64,000 nucleotides of DNA from an uncultured Clostridia bacterium (GTDB taxonomy: Bacteria > Bacillota > Clostridia > Christensenellales > CAG-138): assembly GCA_937915925.1 (NCBI GenBank), contig CALGGM010000042.1, forward strand, positions 1 to 64,000, read 5' to 3'. The notes beneath the pieces were generated by a model. It ran no database searches. It had not been told where the DNA came from and saw nothing but the letters and a program-made list of their open reading frames with translations. Below, in pieces: positions 40,911-50,824 of this stretch. How positions within the stretch are numbered: the stretch's first letter is position 1; each line of letters begins with the position of its first letter. Both the position numbers and the translations under genes were made by a program.

Positions 40911-42086
40911 ATGAAAAAAAGAGCAATCCTGATCGTTCTCGACAGCGCGGGGATCGGGTATCTGCCGGACGCTGCGGACTTCGGCGACGTAGGGGCAAAC
41001 ACCATTTGCAACATTTATGAGAAGCGCGGACGTCTCGACGTTCCGAACATGCTGAGACTGGGTCTTTCGCACATCGACGGCTGCCGTCTTCCGAAGGCGG
41101 ACGGCGAGCTGATCGGAAGCTACTGTAAGTGCGCGGAGCAAACGCACGCAAAGGACACGACCTGCGGACATTGGGAGATGGCGGGTCTCGCGCTCGACGA
41201 GCCGTTCAAGACCTATCCGAACGGATTCCCGAAGGCGTTCATGGACGCGTTCGAACAGCGCATCGGCAGAGGCACGCTCGGCAATATCGTCGCGAGCGGC
41301 ACGCAGATCATTCAGGAGCTCGGTGACGAGCATGTGCGCACCGGCAAGCCGATCGTCTACACCAGCGCGGACAGCGTGTTCCAGATCGCGGCGCACGAGG
41401 AGGTCATTCCGCTTCCGGAACTATACCGCATCTGCGAGATCGCGCGCGAAATGCTGACCGGCGAATATTTGGTCGGTCGCGTGATCGCAAGACCGTTCCT
41501 CGGCAGCAGCGGCGCGTATAACCGTACCGAAAACCGCAAGGACTACGCGGTCGAACCGTTCAAGGCTACGATCCTCGACGCGCTTGCCGGTAAGGGCATG
41601 GACGTCGTGGGCATCGGCAAGATCGAGGATATTTTCTGCCACAGAGGCATCACGACCGTCGATCACACCAAGAACAATCCGGACGGCATCAAGGCGACGC
41701 AGCGGTTCTTGGACGAAGGGACAGGGGATTTCATCTTTACGAACCTTGTCGACACCGATATGCTTTACGGTCACCGCAACGACTGGGAGGGCTACGGGAA
41801 AGCGCTCGAATATTTCGACGCGCATCTGCCCGAGATGTACCTTTCCATGCGAGAGGGCGACATTCTGATGATCACGGCGGACCACGGCTGCGATCCGACG
41901 TTCCCCGGAACGGATCACACGCGCGAATACATTCCGCTTCTGATCTGCGGTCAACACATCAAGCACGGCGTAAACCTCGGCATTCGCAGACAGTTTTCCG
42001 ACATCGGCGCGACGGTCTATGAATATCTGACCGGCGAGACGTGGCGTGAGGGCGAATCATTCTTAAAGGATATCTGGGAGGACTGA
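40911..42086 (+). CDS. deoB: Phosphopentomutase
   Basis: Alkaline-phosphatase-fold enzyme (391 aa) interconverting (deoxy)ribose 1- and 5-phosphates in nucleoside salvage. Metal sites at both ends are visible (LIVLDSAGIGYLPDA near the start; ITADHGCDPTFPGTDHTRE, about 320-338) and the activating Thr lies in KDTTCGHWEMAG (about 80-91). ATG 40911 has a GAGGT site. Followed by purine nucleoside phosphorylase, whose product it uses. Confidence 0.97.
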   Translation: MKKRAILIVLDSAGIGYLPDAADFGDVGANTICNIYEKRGRLDVPNMLRLGLSHIDGCRLPKADGELIGSYCKCAEQTHAKDTTCGHWEMAGLALDEPFKTYPNGFPKAFMDAFEQRIGRGTLGNIVASGTQIIQELGDEHVRTGKPIVYTSADSVFQIAAHEEVIPLPELYRICEIAREMLTGEYLVGRVIARPFLGSSGAYNRTENRKDYAVEPFKATILDALAGKGMDVVGIGKIEDIFCHRGITTVDHTKNNPDGIKATQRFLDEGTGDFIFTNLVDTDMLYGHRNDWEGYGKALEYFDAHLPEMYLSMREGDILMITADHGCDPTFPGTDHTREYIPLLICGQHIKHGVNLGIRRQFSDIGATVYEYLTGETWREGESFLKDIWED

Positions 42087-42087
42087 C

Positions 42088-42912
42088 ATGGAAAACATCA
42101 TGAACATCATCAACAATGCGGCTGCACTGCTGAAGGAACAGGGCGCGGACAAGGCGAAAATCGGTCTGATCCTCGGAAGCGGGCTCGGCGATTACGCGGA
42201 AACGCTGGAGAACAAACGGTTCGTGAACTACGCGGACATCGAGGGCTATCCGGTATCCGGCGTCATCGGACACAAGAACCGGTTCGTCATCGGCGAGAAA
42301 TACGGCAAGACCGTCATCGCGATGCAGGGCAGGTTCCACTACTACGAGGGATATCCGCAGTGGATGCTTTCGCTCGGCGTGCGCACGATGAAGAAGCTCG
42401 GCGTTGAAAAGCTGCTGGTCACGAATGCGGCGGGCGGCGTGAACATGAACTTCCACGCGGGCGATCTGATGCTGATCACCGACCACATCAACCTGTCCGG
42501 CAGCAATCCGCTGATCGGAAAGAATCTGGACGAGTTCGGACCGCGCTTCCCGGATCAGAGCAACGTGTACGACAAGGACCTTCGTGCAAAGATGGTCGAG
42601 CTGTCGATCCGCAAGGGCATTCCGATGCAGGAGGGCGTGTACCTCATGATGTCCGGTCCGTGCTACGAGACGCCTGCGGAGATTCGCATGGCACGTGTGA
42701 TCGGCGCGGACGCGGTCGGCATGTCGACGATCCCGGAGACCATGTGCGCGGCGCACTGCGGCATGAAGGTCATGGGCATCAGCCTGATCACCAACATGGC
42801 GGCGGGCGTGCTCGATCAGCCGCTTTCCCATGCGGAAGTGACCGAGACCGCGGCGCTTGCCACCGAGAAGTTCACCAAGCTCGTCGATCTGATCCTCAAA
42901 GAGATCTTCTGA
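42088..42912 (+). CDS. punA: Purine-nucleoside phosphorylase (class II type)
   Basis: Cleaves purine (deoxy)nucleosides with phosphate to base plus pentose 1-phosphate (274 aa). GLILGSGLGDYAE (phosphate-binding, about 26-38), QGRFHYYEGY, VTNAAGGVNMNF, SGPCYETPAEIRMAR and VGMSTIPETMCAAHCGM identify the trimeric, guanosine/inosine-preferring class. ATG 42088, 2 bases after the deoB stop, with a GGGAGGA site. The two genes form a salvage operon closed by a strong hairpin. Confidence 0.96.
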   Translation: MENIMNIINNAAALLKEQGADKAKIGLILGSGLGDYAETLENKRFVNYADIEGYPVSGVIGHKNRFVIGEKYGKTVIAMQGRFHYYEGYPQWMLSLGVRTMKKLGVEKLLVTNAAGGVNMNFHAGDLMLITDHINLSGSNPLIGKNLDEFGPRFPDQSNVYDKDLRAKMVELSIRKGIPMQEGVYLMMSGPCYETPAEIRMARVIGADAVGMSTIPETMCAAHCGMKVMGISLITNMAAGVLDQPLSHAEVTETAALATEKFTKLVDLILKEIF

Positions 42913-42927
42913 GAATTTGATACATTC

Positions 42928-42962
42928 AAAAAACGGCTGTCGCATAAGCGGCAGCCGTTTTG
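42928..42962. terminator. Bidirectional terminator
   Basis: AAACGGCTGTCG (42931-42942) with CGGCAGCCGTTT (42949-42960), one G-T pair, flanked by A- and T-runs. It serves the PNP gene and the convergent membrane-protein gene. Confidence 0.9.
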
Positions 42963-42972
42963 TATGGTGCGA

Positions 42973-43860
42973 TTATTTCTTTTCGGTCTGTTCCGGTTCT
43001 TCGTCGTCGAAGTTGAATGCGCTCGACGGCATCGACGGACCGTGTACCTGTTCTTCTCTTGCCTTCTGCAGCTTTTCCTTATCGGTAAACTTGCGCGTGA
43101 CGATGAACAGCACGACAAGCGCCGCAACGGCGAGACCGAGGAAGACGTAGTTTAAGATCTGCAGCACGGTCGGGTCCGTGATCTCATAGAGCTTGGAGAT
43201 AAACGAACCGTCGTTCGCGTCGGAACGGACATTGCCGGGGCTGGACACCCAAACGGAGTGTCCTTTTTCGAGATCCGCTTCGGTCATCGGATAGACGGGT
43301 TCGCCCGCGTCGTCGATGAGATCGGTCTGCTCATAATACTTCGAGTAGTCCACGGAACCGCCCATGCAGCTCATCATGCCGCCGCTGGAGAGAGGGAACT
43401 TTTCCCGATCCTCGGAGTAGGCGTTGTAAGCCTTGTTGATGAACGCCGAGATCTCCTCGATCTCCATCTTTTGATTGTCGACGGAGTACGGACCGTAGGT
43501 AATCTCCTGACCTGTGGATGCAGACCCGAGACAGGACATGCCGCCCGACGCCGCTGCGGTCGTCGTGTAGGTCAGTTCGCCGTCCTCGAGCAGATCGGCG
43601 AAGGTCGTCTTATACGCATCGGTGACGCGATAATACGTGAGCTTGCCGGAATACAGGGCGGTCTGAACGCCGCTCGTCAGCGCCGTGATCAGCATGATGA
43701 CGGCAAGCGCGATATAGATCAGCCGAAGAGCTTTCTTTGCCTTCGGGATCGATTCGTCCTTGAAGTTCTCCATGGAGAAAAGTCTTCCGCTGCCCTTGAT
43801 TGCGCCGACCAGAACATAGATGCCCGCTGCGAGCAGAAAGATCGGTAATAAGAATCCCAT
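42973..43860 (-). CDS. Membrane protein of unknown function with paired GGM(M)SC motifs
   Basis: A 295-aa protein with two N-terminal transmembrane helices (about 3-22 and 47-68), a large presumably extracytoplasmic domain and one C-terminal helix (about 240-260) before an acidic tail (DDEEPEQTEKK). Two similar short motifs, GGMSCLGSA (about 106-114) and GGMMSCMGGS (about 160-169), are the only marked features and place two cysteines in Gly/Met-rich loops. No family is recognised. It follows cysS by only 30 bases and has an AAAGGAG site, so it probably shares the cysS transcript. Confidence 0.75.
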   Translation of the reverse strand: MGFLLPIFLLAAGIYVLVGAIKGSGRLFSMENFKDESIPKAKKALRLIYIALAVIMLITALTSGVQTALYSGKLTYYRVTDAYKTTFADLLEDGELTYTTTAAASGGMSCLGSASTGQEITYGPYSVDNQKMEIEEISAFINKAYNAYSEDREKFPLSSGGMMSCMGGSVDYSKYYEQTDLIDDAGEPVYPMTEADLEKGHSVWVSSPGNVRSDANDGSFISKLYEITDPTVLQILNYVFLGLAVAALVVLFIVTRKFTDKEKLQKAREEQVHGPSMPSSAFNFDDEEPEQTEKK

Positions 43861-43890
43861 TTGTGTTCTCCTTTATGATGGTTTCGATGA

Positions 43891-45276
<1,386 letters not shown>

Positions 45277-45328
45277 ATCGTCCTCCTGAACTGTGAAACC
45301 GCATAAGTCGATACGGTATTTCTAATCT

Positions 45329-45357
45329 ATAATAAGAAAATTCACCCGTTTTGTCAA
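45329..45357 (-). promoter_or_regulatory. sigma-A promoter of cysS
   Basis: Minus strand: consensus TTGACA (45357-45352), 17-base spacer, TATTAT (45334-45329). Only 7 bases separate it from the divergent cohesin-gene promoter. Confidence 0.8.
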
Positions 45358-45364
45358 TAAGGAT

Positions 45365-45393
45365 TTGACGAACGCTTCTTTTTGTACTATAAT
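45365..45393 (+). promoter_or_regulatory. sigma-A promoter of the cohesin-like gene
   Basis: TTGACG (45365-45370), 17-base spacer, perfect TATAAT (45388-45393). It gives a leader of about 65 bases with no recognised riboswitch. Confidence 0.8.
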
Positions 45394-45465
45394 AATCCAT
45401 ACAGTTTTTGTCGGAAGAAGGAAACCGGCATTTGATCTGAAAATCCATACACGGGAGGAATATAC

Positions 45466-46539
45466 ATGAAACGCTTTTTTGCAGCGCTGATCGCGGTTTT
45501 GCTGCTGCTTGCGATCCCGACCGTCGCGAACGCAGCGGCGGAAGAGGGCGAGATGCTGATCTCGTCGGATAAAGTCACGGGCGAGGTCGACAGCGTCGTG
45601 AAGGTCGATTTCTATCTCTACGCGAATCTTCCGGACGGAAGACTGCTTGATTCGCTCTCCGGAACGATGAAGTTCGATCCCGAATTTTTGACGCTCGGCG
45701 CGATCAATCAGGAGGATCCGGATCAGAATCTTGTCTCGCTGATGAAGGGCAAGGCGTCCAACTTCCAGTACAACATCAGCGAGAACGGCACGATGAACTT
45801 TGCGTTCATCGACGCGTTCGGCGTTGAGGGAAGCGGCTTCTGGTTTCAGGCGGAGTTCCGCATCGAAAAGGAAGGCGCAACGGATTTCGTTTTCAACGGG
45901 ATCTCCTACACGGGCATTGACGATGCGTATTCCACGGTGTCCTATTATATCGAACCGCGCTCGGTCGGCGGCGTCTACACCGAAGGCGAAAGCGTACCGA
46001 CCGATAATGCTGTTGAGGAGACCTTTGCGCCGCTGACGCCGGCAGTCGCGACGCCGGTCGTTACGACGCCCACGCCGAAGCCCAGCAACAGCGGTCAGCA
46101 GGTTCCGGTGACCTCGACGCTCCCGACGTTCTCCGCAAATCCGTCAGCGCCGAGCGGACTTGTGACCCCGCAGCCGGCGGTCACGTCGATGCCGATGACG
46201 ACGCACGAAGCAGGCGCGTCCGCACCGACGGGAACCGAAACGGAAGCGCCTGCCGCAGAGACTGCGCCCGCAGAGGTCGTGGAGCCGACGGAAGAAGTCC
46301 CCGCGGAGGAGACGCCCGCTGCGCCTGTGGCTGAGGCCCCGGGCGATACGGCAGTGCCCGCGGAGATCACCCCCAACGATACGACCAAGACGGAGCCTGC
46401 AGCCGTTGAAGAAACCGGCAATTCCAACACGATCCTCATCATCGGCGTCATCATCGGCATCGTCGCGGTGATCGGTCTCGGCGCGCTCGCGATCGTTCTT
46501 GTGCTGAAACGCCGCAAGATGAACGAAGAAGACGAATAA
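45466..46539 (+). CDS. Cohesin-domain surface protein with C-terminal membrane anchor
   Basis: A 357-aa exported protein: signal peptide (1-25, cleaved near ANA), a cohesin-like beta-sandwich (about 30-165, with VDFYLYANLPDGRLLDSLSGTMKFDPEFL, here quoted as VDFYLYANLPDGR and SGTMKFDPEFL), a long Pro/Thr/Ala/Glu-rich stalk (about 175-320), one transmembrane helix (about 322-346) and a basic tail (KRRKMNEEDE). Cohesins bind dockerins in cellulosomes but many non-cellulosomal bacteria carry them in cell-surface proteins; no dockerin gene is seen here. It probably displays its domain outside the cell. Own promoter and terminator. Confidence 0.8.
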   Translation: MKRFFAALIAVLLLLAIPTVANAAAEEGEMLISSDKVTGEVDSVVKVDFYLYANLPDGRLLDSLSGTMKFDPEFLTLGAINQEDPDQNLVSLMKGKASNFQYNISENGTMNFAFIDAFGVEGSGFWFQAEFRIEKEGATDFVFNGISYTGIDDAYSTVSYYIEPRSVGGVYTEGESVPTDNAVEETFAPLTPAVATPVVTTPTPKPSNSGQQVPVTSTLPTFSANPSAPSGLVTPQPAVTSMPMTTHEAGASAPTGTETEAPAAETAPAEVVEPTEEVPAEETPAAPVAEAPGDTAVPAEITPNDTTKTEPAAVEETGNSNTILIIGVIIGIVAVIGLGALAIVLVLKRRKMNEEDE

Positions 46540-46560
46540 ACCAAAACTGTTTTGATTCGG

Positions 46561-46596
46561 AAAGCTCTCAATCTTGAGAGCTTTCTTGCGTTTTTA
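46561..46596 (+). terminator. Terminator after the cohesin-like gene
   Basis: AAAGCTCTCAA (46561-46571), 2-base loop, TTGAGAGCTTT (46574-46584), then CTTGCGTTTTT. It overlaps the folT -35 box. Confidence 0.85.
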
Positions 46597-46614
46597 AAAG
46601 AAGTGTTGTATAAT
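46586..46614 (+). promoter_or_regulatory. sigma-A promoter of folT-folC
   Basis: TTGCGT (46586-46591), 17-base spacer, perfect TATAAT (46609-46614). Confidence 0.78.
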
Positions 46615-46642
46615 GACGAGGTTTGAGAAAGGGGGCGAGGGA

Positions 46643-47182
46643 ATGCGTCGGATCACAACAAGGCACCTGACGTTTGCCGCAATGTTCACCGCGCTCGCGG
46701 TGGTTTTGTCCATCTATCCGTTTACGTTCTATTTGCCGGACAGCAGCAGGATCACCTTCCGTGAGATCCCGATCTATCTGTGCTCCTTTACGCTCGGACC
46801 CGTTTTCGGCGGGCTTTGCGCCTTTATCGCCGACCTGATCGGAACGTTCATCAGCAGCTCCGGGAACGCCTGGAACCCGCTGTTTGCGTTAAACGCCGTG
46901 CTCACCGGCGCGCTGCCGGGACTTCTGTTCCGCTTTGTGTTTAAGCGGCAGAACGGCGTGCTCTCAAAAGCACTTTCGATCATTCCCGTCAACATTCTCG
47001 TATCCCTGTTTTTAACGACGCTGTGGCTGCACGTGCTTCACTTTGACGGCGGCGTGCCGTTTTGGGCGCATCTGCTGCTGCGCATGCTTCTGGTCGCCGT
47101 GATGACGGCGGTGCAGATCCTTGCGGTCTCGGCGCTGTACCCGGTCGTTCTGAGGGGAATAGAAGGAGGAAAACAAGCATGA
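46643..47182 (+). CDS. folT: ECF transporter S component, probably folate-specific
   Basis: Substrate-binding membrane subunit (179 aa) of an energy-coupling-factor vitamin transporter. Six hydrophobic segments; the N-terminus TTRHLTFAAMFTALAVVLSI carries the A-x-x-x-A type contact motif for EcfT. The partner genes ecfA/ecfT are not in the window, as usual for group II ECF systems. Folate is inferred because folC, which adds glutamates to folate, follows with a 4-base overlap. ATG 46643 is chosen over an upstream ATG at 46613 that lies inside the -10 box. Confidence 0.82.
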   Translation: MRRITTRHLTFAAMFTALAVVLSIYPFTFYLPDSSRITFREIPIYLCSFTLGPVFGGLCAFIADLIGTFISSSGNAWNPLFALNAVLTGALPGLLFRFVFKRQNGVLSKALSIIPVNILVSLFLTTLWLHVLHFDGGVPFWAHLLLRMLLVAVMTAVQILAVSALYPVVLRGIEGGKQA

Positions 47183-48450
47183 CATACGAAGAAGCGATCG
47201 CCTATATCCACGGCATGTACTGGCGCGGGTCCAAGCTCGGACTGACCCGGGTCACGGAGCTTTGCCATCTTTTGGGCGATCCGCAGAACGGATTACGGTT
47301 TATCCACGTCGCAGGCACGAACGGGAAGGGCTCTACCTGCGCGATGCTTTCGAGAATCCTTTGCGCACAGGGCTATCGGACGGGTCTGTTCGTTTCGCCG
47401 TTTGTGGATCGGTTCAACGAACGCATTCAGCTGAACAATACGCCGATCCCGGACGACGATCTTGCCGAGATCGTCACGGAGATCGCGCCGACCGTCGACG
47501 CCATGGAGCATCCCGCGACCGAGTTTGAGGTCATCACCGCGGCGGCGTTTTTGTACTACGCGCGGGAAAAGTGCGACTATGTCGTACTCGAGGTCGGGCT
47601 CGGCGGCGAGCTGGATTCCACCAACATCATTCGCACGCCGCTGCTGTCGATCATCACCGCGATCGATTACGATCATATGCACATCCTCGGCAACACGATC
47701 GAGGAGATCGCCTCCGCAAAGGCTGGCATCATCAAGGACGGCGGCACGGTGCTGTTCTACGGTCAGCATGAGAACGCGCTTCCCGTGATAGAAGCCGCCT
47801 GTGAAAAGCATCACGCGAACCTGCATGTCGTGGACCGATCCACGCTTTCAGAGGGCAGCTACGATCTGCACGGGCAGACGTTCGATTACCGAAACTATCG
47901 GAACCTTAAACTCGGGCTTTTGGGCAAGTATCAGATGCGCAACGCCGCAACCGTCATCGACGCCGTCGAGCTCTTGCGCGCGCAGGGCGTGAAGATTTCC
48001 GACAAAGCGCTGTATAAAGGACTTTCCGAAACGGTCTGGCCCGCAAGGTTTGAACTGCTTCGCGAGGATCCGCCGTTCTTTGTCGACGGCGGGCATAATC
48101 CGCACGGCGTTCGCGGCACGGTGGAAACATACCAGCGGCTGTTCCCGAATCAAAAGGCAAAGATCATCATGGGCATGATGCGCGACAAGGACGTTTCGCA
48201 GTCGGTCGAGCTGCTGCTGCCGATCGCAAAGGAATTCTATACCGTAACGCCGAACAACGACCGCGCCATGCCGGGCGAAGAGCTGAAAGCGCTGATCGCG
48301 TCCTACGGCGCGACGGCGACGTCGTTTGCCTCCGTTGCGGATGCGGTCGACACCGCGATGCGCGGAAGTGAACCCGTGCTTGCGGTCGGGTCGCTGTATA
48401 TGGCGGGCGAGGTGCATGAAGCGTTCCGCAAGGGAACGGAAAAGGAGTAA
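47179..48450 (+). CDS. folC: Folylpolyglutamate synthase / dihydrofolate synthase
   Basis: Mur-ligase-type enzyme (423 aa) that adds glutamate to folates and possibly to dihydropteroate. P-loop VAGTNGKGSTCAML (about 43-56), the LEVGLGGELDSTN motif (about 137-149), an acid-and-His region (AIDYDHMHILG) and a C-terminal glutamate-ligase domain (DGGHNPHGVRGT). ATG 47179 in an ATGA overlap with folT, with GGAGGA upstream. Uptake followed by polyglutamylation would trap folate in the cell. Confidence 0.95.
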   Translation: MTYEEAIAYIHGMYWRGSKLGLTRVTELCHLLGDPQNGLRFIHVAGTNGKGSTCAMLSRILCAQGYRTGLFVSPFVDRFNERIQLNNTPIPDDDLAEIVTEIAPTVDAMEHPATEFEVITAAAFLYYAREKCDYVVLEVGLGGELDSTNIIRTPLLSIITAIDYDHMHILGNTIEEIASAKAGIIKDGGTVLFYGQHENALPVIEAACEKHHANLHVVDRSTLSEGSYDLHGQTFDYRNYRNLKLGLLGKYQMRNAATVIDAVELLRAQGVKISDKALYKGLSETVWPARFELLREDPPFFVDGGHNPHGVRGTVETYQRLFPNQKAKIIMGMMRDKDVSQSVELLLPIAKEFYTVTPNNDRAMPGEELKALIASYGATATSFASVADAVDTAMRGSEPVLAVGSLYMAGEVHEAFRKGTEKE

Positions 48451-48453
48451 AAC

Positions 48454-49248
48454 ATGAAGCTGTTGGCGCTTGACATCGACGATACGCTGGTCGGCACGGG
48501 AAAGCTCCCGAGCGAGCGGCTCATTCGAGCGGTCCGTCTCGCAGAGGAAAACGGCGTTACGGTGATCCTGGCGACGGGACGCGGGTTCTTGGGAACAAAG
48601 CAGATCCGCGATTCACTGTCGCTGTATTCGCCCTTGATCCATTACGGCGGCGCCGTCGTCAGCGATGGAAGGACGGGGGAGCATCTATATGCAAACTATC
48701 TGCGTCCACAGGACGTCGTGACTGCGATCGCCGTTGCGGATACGTTCGGCTTTCATGCGCAGATCTATGAGGAGGACACCGTGATCTTCCGCGCGCCGAA
48801 CGAGTTTACGGAGCGCTACACCGGCATTTTGAATCTTCCGTATATCGTCGATCCGAACCTTCTGTACCGTCCGCTCGACAACATTCCGAAGGTCCTGTAT
48901 GCGGTCGACCCTTCGCGCGAGCAGGAACTGTATCGGGAGATCCGTTCGCTTTTGCCGAAGCATCTGTCCGTGCTATGCTCGAAGCCGGGCTTCATCGAGA
49001 TCGGCTCCGTTTCTTCGACCAAGGGGACCGCGCTTGAAAAGGTTGCCGCGATGCTGAACATCCCGCGCGAGGAGGTCACGGCGATTGGCGACAACACGCT
49101 CGATCTCGACATGATCGAATGGGCGGGAACCGGCGTTTGCGTCGCGAACGCAAACCCGATCGTCAAGGAAAAGGCAGATCTGATCATCGGCGCCTGCGAG
49201 GACGAAGGCGTCGCCGCCTATCTTGAATCCTTGTTCGATCCTTCATAA
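48454..49248 (+). CDS. Cof-type HAD-family hydrolase
   Basis: A 264-aa phosphatase of the HAD superfamily, Cof/IIB group. Motif I DIDDTLVGTG (nucleophile Asp8, acid/base Asp10), motif II ATGRG, motif III Lys in STKGTALEKV, motif IV GDNTLDLDMIEWAG; the C2B cap lies between about 85 and 185. Such enzymes hydrolyse sugar phosphates or flavin and pyridoxal phosphates; the substrate is unknown. It follows folC by 3 bases with AAGGAG, so it belongs to the folate operon, and a nucleotide-like or vitamin phosphate substrate is possible. Confidence 0.9.
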   Translation: MKLLALDIDDTLVGTGKLPSERLIRAVRLAEENGVTVILATGRGFLGTKQIRDSLSLYSPLIHYGGAVVSDGRTGEHLYANYLRPQDVVTAIAVADTFGFHAQIYEEDTVIFRAPNEFTERYTGILNLPYIVDPNLLYRPLDNIPKVLYAVDPSREQELYREIRSLLPKHLSVLCSKPGFIEIGSVSSTKGTALEKVAAMLNIPREEVTAIGDNTLDLDMIEWAGTGVCVANANPIVKEKADLIIGACEDEGVAAYLESLFDPS

Positions 49249-49312
49249 CGCATCACAATACTTACTTTGCGATATTTGCTTCGTGACACAGATAAAGGAG
49301 AAAAAAACGAAA

Positions 49313-49939
49313 ATGAGTAAGTTTCATACAAAAAGACCGGTTGCGCTCTTGTGTATCGTGCTGATGACGATGCTGCTGCTCGGCTGCGGGCGGGAGTTTT
49401 CCTGGCAGGGCGATACGCTGACGGACGGAAATGCATCGTACCGCTATCTGGACAAGGGTTGGAGCTACAGCGGAACGTTCAAGATCCGGATCGGCGTAAA
49501 GAAAGGCGGAAACGCATTGTACGCGTCCGATGAAACCGAATGGATGATCAAGGAACAGAAAAGCCTGCTGCAGGATATGGATTATCGGCCACTGATCCGA
49601 TCGGATATCGTGCTTCTCGATCCGGCTGACGAACACAATCGGATTCAGATCAATAACAGGTTTTTATCAGAAGCGGCGGCGACGCAGCTTCGTTCCTATA
49701 ATATTGAAAATCACGGGAAACTGATCAAAAAGATCATGGGCGTGACGCCGACGTTCGTAGAAGTGATTCATCCGGAGATCGATGCACTTTACAGCTCTTT
49801 TGATGGAGGCTGCTTTGTGCTTCAGGAAAAGACGTTGTATCTTGGGCTGTACAAAGGGTCCTATGACGGCTTTTATGCGTATGAAACGATCCCGGAAGGG
49901 TCGGCGCTGTACCGTGAGGTTCTGGAAGTAATCAAGTGA
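49313..49939 (+). CDS. Small lipoprotein of unknown function
   Basis: A 208-aa predicted lipoprotein: basic start (KFHTKRP), hydrophobic segment and lipobox LLLGC (Cys25). The mature part has an N-terminal strand-rich segment (WQGDTLTDGNASYRYLDKGW) and no recognised motif. ATG 49313 follows an AAAGGAG site; the upstream in-frame extension lacks signals. It stands alone between the folate operon and the convergent radical SAM gene. Confidence 0.75.
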   Translation: MSKFHTKRPVALLCIVLMTMLLLGCGREFSWQGDTLTDGNASYRYLDKGWSYSGTFKIRIGVKKGGNALYASDETEWMIKEQKSLLQDMDYRPLIRSDIVLLDPADEHNRIQINNRFLSEAAATQLRSYNIENHGKLIKKIMGVTPTFVEVIHPEIDALYSSFDGGCFVLQEKTLYLGLYKGSYDGFYAYETIPEGSALYREVLEVIK

Positions 49940-49942
49940 AAT

Positions 49943-50824
49943 TTATAAGTCCACGTGATCCGAGAACGGCGGCGTGAATGAACGTCCGACGCTGGACAGC
50001 TCCTGCGTGAAAACATTGGTAAATCCGAGCGAAATGCAGTATTCGACTGCGCTTTCGTATTCGCGCTTTGTCAGCGGGCGGTTTAGCGGCTTTACGGTGC
50101 ATTCCGGGATCGGGGTAAACTGCGACATCAGCGAGATCGGGCAGTCGACGCCGAATCGATCTCTGATCGCATCAAGCACATTGCGCGTATCGAATACGCA
50201 TCCGGGCAGAACGAGGTGCCGGATGCGGACGCCTCTCGCTGCGATCCCGTTTTCATCCGTCACCATCGGACCGACCTGCCGGATCATTTCCGCGATCGCT
50301 TCGATCGCCGTTTCAAAATAGTCGGAGGCGCGGGAGAATTTCAGCGACAGCCGCGCGTCGACATATTTGAGATCGGGAAGATAGATATCGACAAGCCCTT
50401 CGTACGCGCGGACCGTTTCGACCGATTCGTACGCGTTCGTGTTGTATACGACGGGGATGGACAGACCGGACGATTTTGCCGCGCGCAGCGCGGAAACGAG
50501 CGCGTCGCGGTGCGGCGTGGGCGTTACCAGATTGATATTGTGCGCGCTGAGCGCCTGAAGCTTTAACATCGTTTCGGTCAGCCGTTCGACGGAAAAGACC
50601 TCGCCAAGCGTTCCGTCCGTCAAAACCATGTTCTGACAGAAAATACATTTCAGATTGCAGCCGGAAAAGAAGATCGTCCCGCTGCCGCGCGTGCCGCTGA
50701 TGCTCGGCTCCTCGTCATAATGCAGCGCCGCCCGCGCAACGCGGACAACGGAAGAACAGCCGCAGAATCCTGCCGCGGCTGTTCGGTCGATTTTACAGTT
50801 TCTCGGACAAATGCTGCATGCCAT
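49943..50824 (-). CDS. PflX-type radical SAM protein
   Basis: A 293-aa radical SAM enzyme. The SAM-cluster motif CNLKCIFCQN (CxxxCxxC, about 55-64) follows an N-terminal CSICPRNC cysteine group (3-10) that probably holds another site, the layout of the PflX/COG1313 proteins related to pyruvate formate-lyase activases. The substrate is unknown. ATG 50824 overlaps the stop of the upstream NlpC/P60 gene (ATGA), so the two are cotranscribed, but I see no functional link. It ends close to the convergent lipoprotein gene. Confidence 0.85.
   Translation of the reverse strand: MACSICPRNCKIDRTAAAGFCGCSSVVRVARAALHYDEEPSISGTRGSGTIFFSGCNLKCIFCQNMVLTDGTLGEVFSVERLTETMLKLQALSAHNINLVTPTPHRDALVSALRAAKSSGLSIPVVYNTNAYESVETVRAYEGLVDIYLPDLKYVDARLSLKFSRASDYFETAIEAIAEMIRQVGPMVTDENGIAARGVRIRHLVLPGCVFDTRNVLDAIRDRFGVDCPISLMSQFTPIPECTVKPLNRPLTKREYESAVEYCISLGFTNVFTQELSSVGRSFTPPFSDHVDL

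Noticed and set aside
45277..45330. T-box leader before cysS
   Set aside because: The promoter sits about 50 bases before the start, leaving no room for a specifier stem or antiterminator.
46597..46642. THF riboswitch before folT
   Set aside because: The leader from the identified promoter is about 25 bases and contains only the ribosome site.
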